Assembly (NCBI RefSeq): GCF_016735695.1
Contig: NZ_JAERQD010000002.1
Location: 186,001-250,000, forward strand
Length of the DNA: 64,000 nt
Direction: 5' to 3'
Source: Microvirga zambiensis WSM3693
GTDB lineage: Bacteria; Pseudomonadota; Alphaproteobacteria; Rhizobiales; Beijerinckiaceae
The notes below the pieces were generated by a model. That model was not told the DNA's origin and searched no databases. It saw only the letters and a program-made list of their open reading frames with translations. A program made the position numbers and the translations under genes. Below, piece by piece: positions 37,546 through 45,742 of this stretch (its first letter is position 1; each line of letters starts with the position of its first letter).

Positions 37546-38442
37546 ATGGCCCTCCGCGATTTCCTTCTGATGATTCTGGTCTGCTTTGTCTGGGCGGCGC
37601 ATACCGTCGTCAGCAAGCTCGTCGTGTCGGATCTGGAAATCCCGCCGCTGTTCTATGCGGCCATCCGCTTCGGAATCGTGGCGCTCCTCGCAATTCCCTG
37701 GCTGTTGCCTGCCCCGAGGCCGCGCTGGCGCATCCTCGTCGTCGGGTTCCTGATGGGCGGCGGCGGCTTTGCCCTGTTCTTCCTCGGGATCAAGACGGCG
37801 AGTCCGTCGACGGCGGCCGTCGTGAGCCAGCTCGGGCTTCCGATGACCACGCTTCTGTCGGTCTTCATGCTGGGAGAGAAAATCTTCTGGCGGCGCGGCC
37901 TCGGAATCGTGCTGACCTTCATCGGAGGCGTGATCGTGATGTGGGATCCGGGCAGCGGCTTCCCGCTCTCGCTCGGGCTGATCCTCATCCTCGGCTCCGC
38001 GCTCACGGGCTCGCTCGCGGCGGTGATGATGAAGCAGATCGGCGGCGTCCGCCCGCTGCAGTTCCAGGCCTGGATCGGGATGGCCTCCGTCGTGCCCCTG
38101 ACCGCTTTGACCCTGAGTCTCGAGACGGGACAGATATCGAAGGCGACGGAGGCGGGATGGACCTTCGTGGCGGCCCTGCTGTTTTCCGCCCTGATCGTGT
38201 CGCTGATCGCCCACTCGATCTATTACGGCCTTATCGGCAAGTACCCTGCCAACCTGATCGCACCCCTTACCATCATGAATCCCTTGCTGACTGTCGTCCT
38301 GGGCATTCTGGTGACGGGAGATCAGTTCGATGGCCGCATGGCTCTCGGCACGAGCATCGCGCTGTGTGGCGTCCTGATCATCGCCCTGAGGCGAAACCAC
38401 GTCATGCCTCTCGCGGCTTTGGTCTGGGATCGGTTTCGCTAA
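37546..38442 (+). CDS. DMT-superfamily (EamA) transporter
   Basis: A 298-residue inner-membrane carrier with ten predicted helices in two EamA halves (first half starting FLLMILVCFVWAAHTVVSKL, second from LGLILILGSALTGSLAAVMM). Such proteins export amino acids or small metabolites. Its own transcript: terminators lie on both sides. The substrate cannot be inferred. Confidence 0.92.
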   Translation: MALRDFLLMILVCFVWAAHTVVSKLVVSDLEIPPLFYAAIRFGIVALLAIPWLLPAPRPRWRILVVGFLMGGGGFALFFLGIKTASPSTAAVVSQLGLPMTTLLSVFMLGEKIFWRRGLGIVLTFIGGVIVMWDPGSGFPLSLGLILILGSALTGSLAAVMMKQIGGVRPLQFQAWIGMASVVPLTALTLSLETGQISKATEAGWTFVAALLFSALIVSLIAHSIYYGLIGKYPANLIAPLTIMNPLLTVVLGILVTGDQFDGRMALGTSIALCGVLIIALRRNHVMPLAALVWDRFR

Positions 38443-38446
38443 AACG

Positions 38447-38475
38447 GAAATGGCCGCGCGAGGCGCGGCCATTTC
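38447..38475. terminator. bidirectional terminator between DMT and DoxX genes
   Basis: GAAATGGCCGCGC (38447-38459) and GCGCGGCCATTTC (38463-38475), a perfect 13-bp stem with a GAG loop whose A/T ends supply U residues on both strands. It serves the two convergent genes. Confidence 0.88.
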
Positions 38476-38491
38476 TGAGATTGTACGAAAT

Positions 38492-38929
38492 TTAGCCGAC
38501 CCGCGGCCGCAGCGAGACGGCAGGCTGGATGGAAGACGCGAGGGGCTTCAAAGCCCAGGCGCCGTCGCCGATCAGCACATGAGCGATGGCCGCCACCGCC
38601 AGGAAGGCGGGATATTCCCAGCCGCCATTGGGAGCGTTGAACAGCCAGCCGTTCGGGGCATGCACCATAACGGCGCCGAGCAGAACCGGCAGCAGCGCCA
38701 CGGATACGGCACGGCCATAGACCCCCAGCAGGATGGCGATGCCGCCGATCAGCTCGGCCAGGATGATCGGCCAGGCGAGGAAGGCGGGAAAGCCGGTCTG
38801 CGTCAGGAAGCCGGCAAAGCCGGGAACGGTGAACACGGCGATCTTCAGATAGGCGTGGGCGATGAACATGACGCCCAGAGCCGCACGGATGGCGAAGGCG
38901 CCGTAAGGAGCAAGACGGGTGTCGATCAT
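38492..38929 (-). CDS. DoxX-family membrane protein
   Basis: A 145-residue four-helix protein of the DoxX family (IRAALGVMFIAHAYLKI, FPAFLAWPIILAELIGGIAI, AVSVALLPVLLGAVMVH, FLAVAAIAHVLIGDGAWAL). Members act in quinone-linked thiol or stress metabolism in some bacteria; here no partner gene shows the role. The long gap upstream (38930-39034) is AT-rich and carries a near-perfect palindrome. Confidence 0.9.
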   Translation of the reverse strand: MIDTRLAPYGAFAIRAALGVMFIAHAYLKIAVFTVPGFAGFLTQTGFPAFLAWPIILAELIGGIAILLGVYGRAVSVALLPVLLGAVMVHAPNGWLFNAPNGGWEYPAFLAVAAIAHVLIGDGAWALKPLASSIQPAVSLRPRVG

Positions 38930-39014
38930 GGTTTTGTCTCCGGGACCCCTGTGGTCCGCTTGGGCAGAACCTGATCTTTTCCGTTGTGCAATTCAACGGT
39001 GATGATCGCATCAC

Positions 39015-39038
39015 TTAAATTGCATTATTGCAAATTAA
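39015..39038. promoter_or_regulatory. 24-bp near-perfect palindrome upstream of doxX
   Basis: TTAAATTGCA (39015-39024), TTAT, TGCAAATTAA (39029-39038): one mismatch in ten pairs, in an AT-rich island. It overlaps the stop codon of the MFS gene and lies about 90 bases upstream of doxX. A further GTGCAATT half-like box is seen near 38985. Probably an operator or promoter element for doxX. Confidence 0.45.
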
Positions 39039-40648
39039 CTGTCGCGGCGTGGGGCAAGGGCCAGGAAGTGCTGGACAGCGGGAGGCTCATCGCCGCGGTG
39101 GAAGCGCCGCGTCTCGGCCTGGATATCCGCATCTGCTTTCGAGATGCGCCGGTGCTGGCGCAGATGCTCCGCCCAGGACTCGACGAAAAACCATTCGACG
39201 ATGTGCTCCGGATCCGCCGCATCCTCCGACACGCCCCAGGCATAGGCGCCATCGCGCCGGCGCTCCTCAGAGAGACGCTTGAGAAGCGTGAGGAAGGCCT
39301 CTCTGTCGGATGGTTGGATCCGATAGGTCACCATCACCATGACCGGCCCGCGATCATGCGCCACCGGCTCGGACACGGCAGGCTCCGGCCAGTGCATCGA
39401 GGGCGTCAGATCGCCTTCCCCGCTCGGCAGGGGCGCACGATGGGCCAGCACGCCGACGACGGCGAGGCCGAGGCCGGCGGCAACCAGGGTCATGTCGACC
39501 CCGATCTCCTGAGCGAGAAGACCCCAGCCGAGACTGCCGGCCGCCATCGCGCCATTGAAGGCGGTGAGGTAGATCGCGAGGCCGCGGCCTCTGATCCAGT
39601 TCGGCAGGATGGCCTGCATGGTGCTGTTGAGAGTGGTCAGCATCGCGATCCACGCGATGCCCAGGGCGAATGTCGATGCGATTCCGAGGATGGCCGAGTT
39701 CGTGAGGGCGAGCAGGGTCGTCGATGCGGCGGTCAGGAGCGTTGCGGCGAGGACGAGACCATCCTGTCCGAGCCTCGCCCGCACGCGCGGCATCAGGATC
39801 GCGCCGGCGATGGCGCCTGCGCCGACGCTGCCGAGCATGAGGCCATAGAAGCCCGGGCCGCCGCCGATTTCCTGCCGCGCCACGATGGGCAGGAGAGCCC
39901 AGACGGCGCTGGCGAAGGCGAAGAATACAACGGCCCGCCACAGGATGCGGTGAAGATCGCTGCTGGCGCGGGCATAGCGCAGGCCGGCGCGGAGCGCGCC
40001 CCCGAACTGCTCCCGCAGACCGTCATCGGCATCGGCTGCACGGCGCCACCACAGGAGAGCGAAGCTCACGACGACATAGGTGAGAACGTCGATGCCATAG
40101 ACAGCTGCAGCGCCAAGCGCGGCGAGCAGAAAGCCGCCGAGAGCCGGCCCGATGGAGCGGGCAATGTTGATACCCAGTGAATTGAGCGCGATGGCGCCCT
40201 TCAGGTCGGATCGCGGCACGAGTTCCGGAGTGATCGCCTGCCACGCGGGCGTCGCCAATGCGGCGCCGATGCCGCCTAGGAAGGTGAGGGCGACGAGGCT
40301 CTCGATGGAGATGCCGCCGGTCAAGACGAGAAGGGCCAGGAGCGAGCTGACACATCCGAGCGCGATCTGAATGCCGATGAGATACCGGCGGCGGTCGAGG
40401 ATATCTGATAGAACGCCGGCAGGAATTGCCAATAGGAAGACCGGCAATGTGCCAGCAACCTGAATCATGGCGACCGCCGCCGGCGACGACGAAATTTCCG
40501 TCGCGATCCAGGCGGATGCCACATCGCGCATGAAGGTGCCGATATTGCCGAGAACGGTCGCGGCCCAGAGCACCGCGAACAGGCGGTGGCGGAGAGGCGT
40601 GAAGGTGCCCGATGGGGGAGGCGATGCCGTCTCAGCCACGCCGCTCAT
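39035..40648 (-). CDS. MFS_3-type exporter with C-terminal ABM-like domain
   Basis: A 537-residue major facilitator protein of the EntS-like MFS_3 group. Twelve helices at about 15-425 (LFAVLWAATVLGNIGTFMRD, the VSDILDRRRYLIG loop-2/3 motif as GVLSDILDRRRYL, PELVPRSDLKGAIALNSLGI), followed by a soluble domain at about 435-537 (MVMVTYRIQPSDREAFLTLL, VEWFFVESWAEHLRQHRRIS) that looks like an antibiotic-biosynthesis-monooxygenase fold; this tail is usual in the family. GGGAGG precedes ATG 40648. 11 bases separate it from the amidohydrolase gene upstream, so they are probably one transcript. Confidence 0.9.
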   Translation of the reverse strand: MSGVAETASPPPSGTFTPLRHRLFAVLWAATVLGNIGTFMRDVASAWIATEISSSPAAVAMIQVAGTLPVFLLAIPAGVLSDILDRRRYLIGIQIALGCVSSLLALLVLTGGISIESLVALTFLGGIGAALATPAWQAITPELVPRSDLKGAIALNSLGINIARSIGPALGGFLLAALGAAAVYGIDVLTYVVVSFALLWWRRAADADDGLREQFGGALRAGLRYARASSDLHRILWRAVVFFAFASAVWALLPIVARQEIGGGPGFYGLMLGSVGAGAIAGAILMPRVRARLGQDGLVLAATLLTAASTTLLALTNSAILGIASTFALGIAWIAMLTTLNSTMQAILPNWIRGRGLAIYLTAFNGAMAAGSLGWGLLAQEIGVDMTLVAAGLGLAVVGVLAHRAPLPSGEGDLTPSMHWPEPAVSEPVAHDRGPVMVMVTYRIQPSDREAFLTLLKRLSEERRRDGAYAWGVSEDAADPEHIVEWFFVESWAEHLRQHRRISKADADIQAETRRFHRGDEPPAVQHFLALAPRRDS

Positions 40649-40659
40649 GCCAGCCTCCC

Positions 40660-42624
40660 TCAGAACGCCCAGCAGGAGCAGCCGAGGGCGCCCCAGAAGC
40701 TTCGTGCATCCGATGCCGGCAGGCTGCTGCCCCAGGCACCCGCATGGGCATGGCCATGGACGCCGCAGGCACTGGCGCAGCCACAGGCCGCTGCCGCGAA
40801 GGCGTATTTCTGCCGTTCGTCTGCCTCTGCTCTCTGCCGGTAGCCGCCAAAGCGGGAGACAGGCGACCAGTCGGGCATGGGCGGGGGCAGGGGCGGCGCG
40901 AGGTTCTTGAACGCGCCATCGCCATGAACCGGCTTGCCGCCGAGCAGCGTGAGAACCGCGGTGATGTCCTGGATCCGGTCTTCGGGGACGGCAAAGTAAT
41001 CGTCGGAGAGCACGGCGAGGTCGGCGAACTGCCCGACTTTGATCTGGCCCTTCTTGCCTTGCTCCGTCGAGAACCAGGTGTTGGCCTCCGTCCATAGGCG
41101 CAGGGCGCTTTCGCGGTCGAGACGGTTTGCGGCAGGGTAGAGCGCCAATCCGCCGACGGTCCTGCCGGTGACGAGCCACGAGAGCGAGACCCAAGGGTTG
41201 TAGGAGGCGACGCGGGTCGCATCCGTGCCGGCACCCACCGGCACGCCGGCCTCCAGCATGCGCCGGACCGGCGGAGTCCGTTCGGCGGCGCGGCTGCCGT
41301 AGCGGGCGACGAAATCCTCGCCCTGATAGGCCATGCGATGCTGGACCGCGATGCCGCCGCCGAGAGCCGCGATGCGGTCGATATTGCGCTCGTCGATGGT
41401 CTCGGCATGGTCGATGAACCAATGCAGGCCGTCGAAGGGCACATCCCGGTTCACCGTCTCGAACACGTCGAGCGCGCGGGTGATGGTCTCGTTGTAGGTG
41501 GCATGCATCCGCCAAGGCCAGCGGTTCTCGGCGAGCAGGCGCACGACGGGCTCGAGATCGCCTTCCATGGAAGGCGGCATCTCCGGCCGCTCGACCTTGA
41601 AGTCCTCGAAATCGGCGGCCGTGTAGACCAGCATCTCACCGGCGCCGTTGTGGCGGTAGAGATCGTCGCCCTGGCCCGGCCTGACCTGCTTTGCCCAGGT
41701 CTCGAAATCCTTGAGCTCCTCCTTCGGCTTCTGGGTGAACAGGTTATAGGCGAGGCGCACGGTCAGATGCCCCTCCCGGTGCAGCTCCTCGATGATCGTG
41801 TAATCGTCCGGATAGTTCTGGAATCCGCCGCCGGCATCGATCACGCCGGTGACGCCGAGCCGGTTGACCTCGCGCATGAAATGGCGCGACGAATTCTTCT
41901 GGTATTCGGGCGGAAGCTTGGGGCCTTTCGCAAGCGTCGCGTAGAGGATCGTGGCATTGGGCCGGGCGATCAGCAGGCCCGTGGGATTGCCCGCCGCATC
42001 GCGCTGGATCTCGCCGCCGGGTGGATTCGGCGTGTCCCTGGTGTAGCCTACCGCACGCAGGGCAGCGCCGTTCAGCAGCGCGCGATCGTAAAGGTGCAGG
42101 ATGAAGACCGGCGTATCTGGAGCGACCGCATTGATCTCGTCGAGGGAGGGCAAGCGCTTTTCCGCGAATTGATGCTCGGAAAAGCCGCCGACCACGCGCA
42201 CCCATTGCGGTGCCGGCGTGCGGTCGACCTGTTCCTTCAGCATGCGCATGGCGTCTGCGAGCGAGCGTACGCCGTCCCAGCGCAGCTCCATGTTGTAGTT
42301 GAGCCCGCCGCGGATGATATGCATGTGGCTGTCGATCAGACCGGGAATGGCGCGCCGTCCTTCGAGATCGATGCGGCGGGTCTCGGGCCCGGCAAGCTGC
42401 ATGACCTCCTGCTCGGTCCCGACCGCGATGAAGCGGCCGTCGCGGATGGCAACCGACGAGGCCTCCGGCTGCTGCCGGTTCAGGGTCGTGATCCTGCCGT
42501 TGTAGAGAATCAGATCCGCCGGTTCGTTCATCGCTTGTGCCTTCGGATAATCGGGAAAGACGAGGCCTCCTGCCAAGGCGCCGAGCCCGCCGACAATGCT
42601 CCGCCGGTCAGGTGTGCTCGCCAT
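40660..42624 (-). CDS. YtcJ-like amidohydrolase with Cys/His-rich C-terminal tail
   Basis: A 654-residue metal-dependent hydrolase of the amidohydrolase superfamily (COG1574/YtcJ type), substrate unknown. N-terminus with a twin-arginine-like stretch (DRRSIVGGLGALAGGLVF), then the metal site start in PGLIDSHMHIIRGG, further His in WPWRMHATYNET and WFIDHAETIDERN, and Asp in PVGAGTDATR. The last 45 residues hold a Cys/His-rich tail (CGCASACGVHGHAHAG, then LGCSCWAF), which could bind a metal. AGGAGA precedes ATG 42624. A strong hairpin separates it from the isochorismatase gene upstream. Confidence 0.88.
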   Translation of the reverse strand: MASTPDRRSIVGGLGALAGGLVFPDYPKAQAMNEPADLILYNGRITTLNRQQPEASSVAIRDGRFIAVGTEQEVMQLAGPETRRIDLEGRRAIPGLIDSHMHIIRGGLNYNMELRWDGVRSLADAMRMLKEQVDRTPAPQWVRVVGGFSEHQFAEKRLPSLDEINAVAPDTPVFILHLYDRALLNGAALRAVGYTRDTPNPPGGEIQRDAAGNPTGLLIARPNATILYATLAKGPKLPPEYQKNSSRHFMREVNRLGVTGVIDAGGGFQNYPDDYTIIEELHREGHLTVRLAYNLFTQKPKEELKDFETWAKQVRPGQGDDLYRHNGAGEMLVYTAADFEDFKVERPEMPPSMEGDLEPVVRLLAENRWPWRMHATYNETITRALDVFETVNRDVPFDGLHWFIDHAETIDERNIDRIAALGGGIAVQHRMAYQGEDFVARYGSRAAERTPPVRRMLEAGVPVGAGTDATRVASYNPWVSLSWLVTGRTVGGLALYPAANRLDRESALRLWTEANTWFSTEQGKKGQIKVGQFADLAVLSDDYFAVPEDRIQDITAVLTLLGGKPVHGDGAFKNLAPPLPPPMPDWSPVSRFGGYRQRAEADERQKYAFAAAACGCASACGVHGHAHAGAWGSSLPASDARSFWGALGCSCWAF

Positions 42625-42667
42625 GGTCGGTCTCCTGCGCAGCATGTGCCGGGATGGAAAGCAGGCG

Positions 42668-42700
42668 TTCGGCAGCGGACGTGTCCTGTCCGCTGCCGAA
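42668..42700 (-). terminator. intercistronic hairpin between isochorismatase and amidohydrolase genes
   Basis: TTCGGCAGCGGAC (42668-42680) pairs over 13 bp with GTCCGCTGCCGAA (42688-42700) around a 7-base loop. It follows the isochorismatase stop on the minus strand. No U tract, so probably partial termination or mRNA processing. Confidence 0.6.
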
Positions 42701-42708
42701 CCGGGCAT

Positions 42709-43383
42709 TCATTCGGCCGCCTGTGCGTGCCCGCCTTCGCTGGCGCCGAACATGGTCTTGGCATAGATGATGCCGAGACCGTAGGCGCCGCCGTATTTCT
42801 TGGCGATGCCGGTGGTGAGATCGTAGGTCTCGGCCCGCGCCCAATCGCGCTGGAGTTCGAGCAGGTATTGCAGCGACGTCATCGGGCGCACGCCAGCCTG
42901 GATCATCCGTTCGACGGCGCGCTCATGTGCTTCTTCCGAGACATCGCCGCAGGCATCGGTGACGACATAGACTTCGAAGCCCTGATCGAGGGCCGACAGG
43001 GCCGGGCCGACGATGCAGACGGAAGTCCAGAGGCCGGCGAGAACGATCCTGCCCTTGCCGATGGCATTGACGCGCTCGATCACGGCGGCGTCTTCCCAGG
43101 TGTTCATCGAGGTGCGGTCGAGCAGTGCCTGCTGCGGGAACGGTTCGGTGATCTCGCTGAACATCGGCCCGGAAAAACTCTTCTCCGCCACGGTGGTGAG
43201 AATAGTGGAAACGCCGAATCCGGCCGCCGCATGGGAGATCAGCGCAGCATTGTTGCGCAGCGCGACGGCGTCGATGGACTTCGTTGCAAAGGCCATCTGC
43301 GACTGGAAATCGATGAGAATCAGAACGTGATCGTCAGGATTGATGAGCGTCGAGCCCGGTGTCGGTGTCGCTTTGATGGGCAT
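42709..43383 (-). CDS. isochorismatase-family cysteine hydrolase (YcaC-like)
   Basis: A 224-residue hydrolase of the nicotinamidase/isochorismatase fold. Catalytic triad visible: Asp25 (LILIDFQSQMAF), Lys68 (TVAEKSFSG) and Cys123 (LAGLWTSVCIVG), with the usual VYVVTDACGDVSEEAHERAV after it. The length and C-terminal extension resemble YcaC-type octameric proteins, whose substrate is unclear. The start at 43383 has AAGGGGAAGG upstream. First gene of a likely isochorismatase-amidohydrolase-MFS unit. Confidence 0.92.
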   Translation of the reverse strand: MPIKATPTPGSTLINPDDHVLILIDFQSQMAFATKSIDAVALRNNAALISHAAAGFGVSTILTTVAEKSFSGPMFSEITEPFPQQALLDRTSMNTWEDAAVIERVNAIGKGRIVLAGLWTSVCIVGPALSALDQGFEVYVVTDACGDVSEEAHERAVERMIQAGVRPMTSLQYLLELQRDWARAETYDLTTGIAKKYGGAYGLGIIYAKTMFGASEGGHAQAAE

Positions 43384-43552
43384 GGCCTTCCCCTTGTTGA
43401 CGTGCGAACGCAGCGATTCACTGAAAGCCCGATGTAGCGCACCCCTCTGCAAAGCGAGAGTCAAATAGGTGCGATCATAGACGAGCAGGCGATCCCGCCA
43501 TCTTAGCGTCAGTGAAATCGCTCAAGCAAGGCGAGGCGCCATCCCCGAAGCA

Positions 43553-44464
43553 TCACACCGTCGAAGCAACGGCCTGGAGCTGCCGTTCGCGGAGAACAAG
43601 GGCTCGAAAAGCCGATGCGCCCGCATTCTCCACAATCGTCGACGTCATGCCTGCCTCATGGAGGGCAAGGGCATAGCGACTGCAGAGAGCGGCAGGGCCG
43701 ATCAGAGTGACGTGCTTGTCGGGATGCCCGAATTCCTGAAGAACTTCATCGATCTCCGCGCCGATCAGAAGACCTGAGAGATAATCGCTGATGTCGGCGG
43801 GGGCGAGCTCGTCGAAGAGGACCATGCTGCGAGCCGAAAAAATCCGGCGCAGGACATTGCCGCCGATGCCGCGATTCCCGGCAAGCTTCACGCCGCGCAG
43901 GAAAGCCTCCGGATTGTCGGCGGATTGCGCCGGGATGAGGCGTCCGACGAGAGAATTCGCCTTGAGCAGAGTGCCGATCTCACCCGTCATGTAGGTGGCG
44001 AAACGTGCGATGGCTCCATCCTCGACAATCGCCCATTTGGTGTGGGCTCCCGGCAGCGTGACGAGCCCGCTGCCCTGGGCCATGGCGCCGATGATCTTGA
44101 GCTCCTCGCCGCGCATCATGTCCGGAAGCGGATGCTGCACGGACACGCCAGGAAGGAAGATCAGCGGCGCCAGGCCATCGACCTTTTTCGTGACAGCCTT
44201 CGCGAGTATGTCATTGAGCGATGCTGGTGCTTGCGCATAAGGCGTCTCGACCCATCCGTTGCGGCTGGTGATCATGCCGGCGAGATAGACACGGCTTGCC
44301 TGCGCCGCCCAATCGCCGGCCATCTCCCTCAATGCTGCCTCGAAGGCGCCGTCCGTGATGTGGTTGATGCCGCGCGCATGCTGGCGCTGAGCGATCAGCG
44401 TTCCATCGTCTCCGAAAAGGAAAGCGTGAAAGGCTGCGGACGTCCATTCGATGGCAAGAATCAC
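43553..44464 (-). CDS. dgoK: 2-dehydro-3-deoxygalactonokinase
   Basis: Phosphorylates 2-keto-3-deoxy-galactonate (or a related acid) at C6 in the DeLey-Doudoroff route. 303 residues, normal for DgoK. Family motifs: IAIEWT-like start ILAIEWTSAAFHAFLF, AGMITSRNGWVETPYA, LPGVSVQHPLPDMMRGEE, LVTLPGAHTKWAIVEDG and TYMTGEIGTLL. It follows an enolase-superfamily gene by 12 bases in the same orientation; together they are divergent from the IclR-SMP-30 gene. The matching 6-phospho aldolase DgoA is not found in the window. Confidence 0.93.
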   Translation of the reverse strand: MILAIEWTSAAFHAFLFGDDGTLIAQRQHARGINHITDGAFEAALREMAGDWAAQASRVYLAGMITSRNGWVETPYAQAPASLNDILAKAVTKKVDGLAPLIFLPGVSVQHPLPDMMRGEELKIIGAMAQGSGLVTLPGAHTKWAIVEDGAIARFATYMTGEIGTLLKANSLVGRLIPAQSADNPEAFLRGVKLAGNRGIGGNVLRRIFSARSMVLFDELAPADISDYLSGLLIGAEIDEVLQEFGHPDKHVTLIGPAALCSRYALALHEAGMTSTIVENAGASAFRALVLRERQLQAVASTV

Positions 44465-44476
44465 GAGGAGGCTCCT

Positions 44477-45628
44477 TCAATAAGCCGGTTTGACGGGGAA
44501 CCAGTCCTGCCGCTCGCCGTCGAGATAGGCGCCGACGATGCCGTCGACGGCGTAGCGGCGCACGGCATCCTCATCGACCTCGACGCCGAGGCCGGGTGCA
44601 TCCGGTACCTGGAAGCGTCCGGAGAGCATCGCGGGCGGTGCGGGAGAAATGTCGCCGCCGAGATAGGCGCGCTCCGTGTCGATGGCGAGGGACATGTTGG
44701 GGATCGAGGCGGCGAGGTGAATATAGGCCGCCTGCGACAGGGCAAGCTCAGCGCCGGAATGAAGGGTGACGGGAATGCCGACCGCTTCGCAGATGGCGGC
44801 CGCCTTGATCGTCTGCCACAAGCCGCCTTCCTCATGCGGGTCGAGCAGAACCACATCGGCCGCATTGGCGCGCACGATGTTGCCGATATCCGACAGGGTG
44901 TAGGCGCTCTCGTCGAGGGCGATCGGGATCGATGTGGATTGGCGCAGGAGCGCGTGGCCGGCGAGATCGTCGAGTTCGAGCGGCTGCTCGACATAGGCCG
45001 GATCGAAAGCGCGCAGGTGCTCCATCTGCCGCTTGGCGGTGCCCGGCGTCCAGGCGCCGTTCACGTCGAGGCGCAAGGCCCGTGAGCCGATGGCCTCGCG
45101 GGAGGCCTGCGCCAGCGCGATGTCGCTTCCCTCGTCGAAGCCGATCTTGACCTTGAAGGTCTCGTAGCCGGCATCGAGGAAGCGGCCGATCCGGTCTTTC
45201 AGCTGCTTCGTATCCTTGGTGAAGAGATAGGCTGCGGCCTCCACGTCCTTGCGCCAGCGCCCGCCCCAGAGGCTCGACAGAGGCAGCTTCGCCTGCTTGC
45301 CGAGAGCGTCCCACATGGCCATCTCGAGCGCCGCGATCGCCATCACGGCCGCACGCTTGTGGTGGTAATAGCCGGCGCCGAGCACATGCCGGTGCAGGCG
45401 CTCCACGTCGGCGACCGGATAGCCCAGCCCGACCTTGGCGACGATGTCGGAGAAGACCGCCGGAACGGCCGCGATGAGCGAGATCGTCTCGCCCCAGCCC
45501 ACGATCCCGGCATCGGTCTCGATGCGGCAGATGAGCCGCGTGGTCCCGATCCGCCGGCCGGATCCCCAGAGAATATCTTCCGTGAACGGGACCCTGACCA
45601 GGGTGTGGTGGATGGCGGTGATTTTCAT
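44477..45628 (-). CDS. enolase-superfamily (MR/MLE) enzyme, probable sugar-acid dehydratase or cycloisomerase
   Basis: A 383-residue member of the mandelate racemase/muconate lactonising family. Active-site pattern: Lys159-x-Lys161 (TFKVKIG), metal ligands Asp188 (LDVNGAW), Glu214 (YVEQPL) and Asp239/Glu240 (ALDES), and His290 (TLHSGAEL) at the seventh strand. The dual-Lys strand 2 and the absence of a clear acid-sugar Asp-x-His pair leave dehydratase, epimerase or cycloisomerase open. The start at 45628 has GAGG upstream. First gene of a transcript with dgoK; its promoter region contains the IclR-type palindrome at 45663. Confidence 0.88.
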   Translation of the reverse strand: MKITAIHHTLVRVPFTEDILWGSGRRIGTTRLICRIETDAGIVGWGETISLIAAVPAVFSDIVAKVGLGYPVADVERLHRHVLGAGYYHHKRAAVMAIAALEMAMWDALGKQAKLPLSSLWGGRWRKDVEAAAYLFTKDTKQLKDRIGRFLDAGYETFKVKIGFDEGSDIALAQASREAIGSRALRLDVNGAWTPGTAKRQMEHLRAFDPAYVEQPLELDDLAGHALLRQSTSIPIALDESAYTLSDIGNIVRANAADVVLLDPHEEGGLWQTIKAAAICEAVGIPVTLHSGAELALSQAAYIHLAASIPNMSLAIDTERAYLGGDISPAPPAMLSGRFQVPDAPGLGVEVDEDAVRRYAVDGIVGAYLDGERQDWFPVKPAY

Positions 45629-45662
45629 CGCAAAAAGCCTCTTCAACGAAAGGCGGGTTGAC

Positions 45663-45679
45663 TTGGAACTGAGTTCCAA
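45663..45679. promoter_or_regulatory. IclR-type operator TTGGAAC-TGA-GTTCCAA
   Basis: An exact 7-3-7 inverted repeat in the 114-base divergent region. Its core TGGAA-N5-TTCCA equals the box described for E. coli IclR (TGGAAATNATTTCCA). It lies 35 bases from the enolase-family start and 64 bases from the IclR-fusion start, placed to control both directions. Confidence 0.7.
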
Positions 45680-45742
45680 CATAATCGCAGCCATCACGAA
45701 GGGTCAATCCGGCAGCCGGATCATCCTTTGGACGGAGCTTCG

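Noticed and set aside
35788-38472. An 894-codon minus-strand frame across the ABC, HlyD and DMT genes
   Set aside because: It is a compositional shadow spanning three real genes and two terminators.
40649-41515. Extension of the MFS frame upstream of 40648
   Set aside because: It runs out of frame through the amidohydrolase gene; the ATG at 40648 has a good RBS and the family N-terminus.
41338-43437. A 699-codon plus-strand frame over the amidohydrolase and isochorismatase genes
   Set aside because: Antisense shadow; both minus-strand genes have catalytic motifs.
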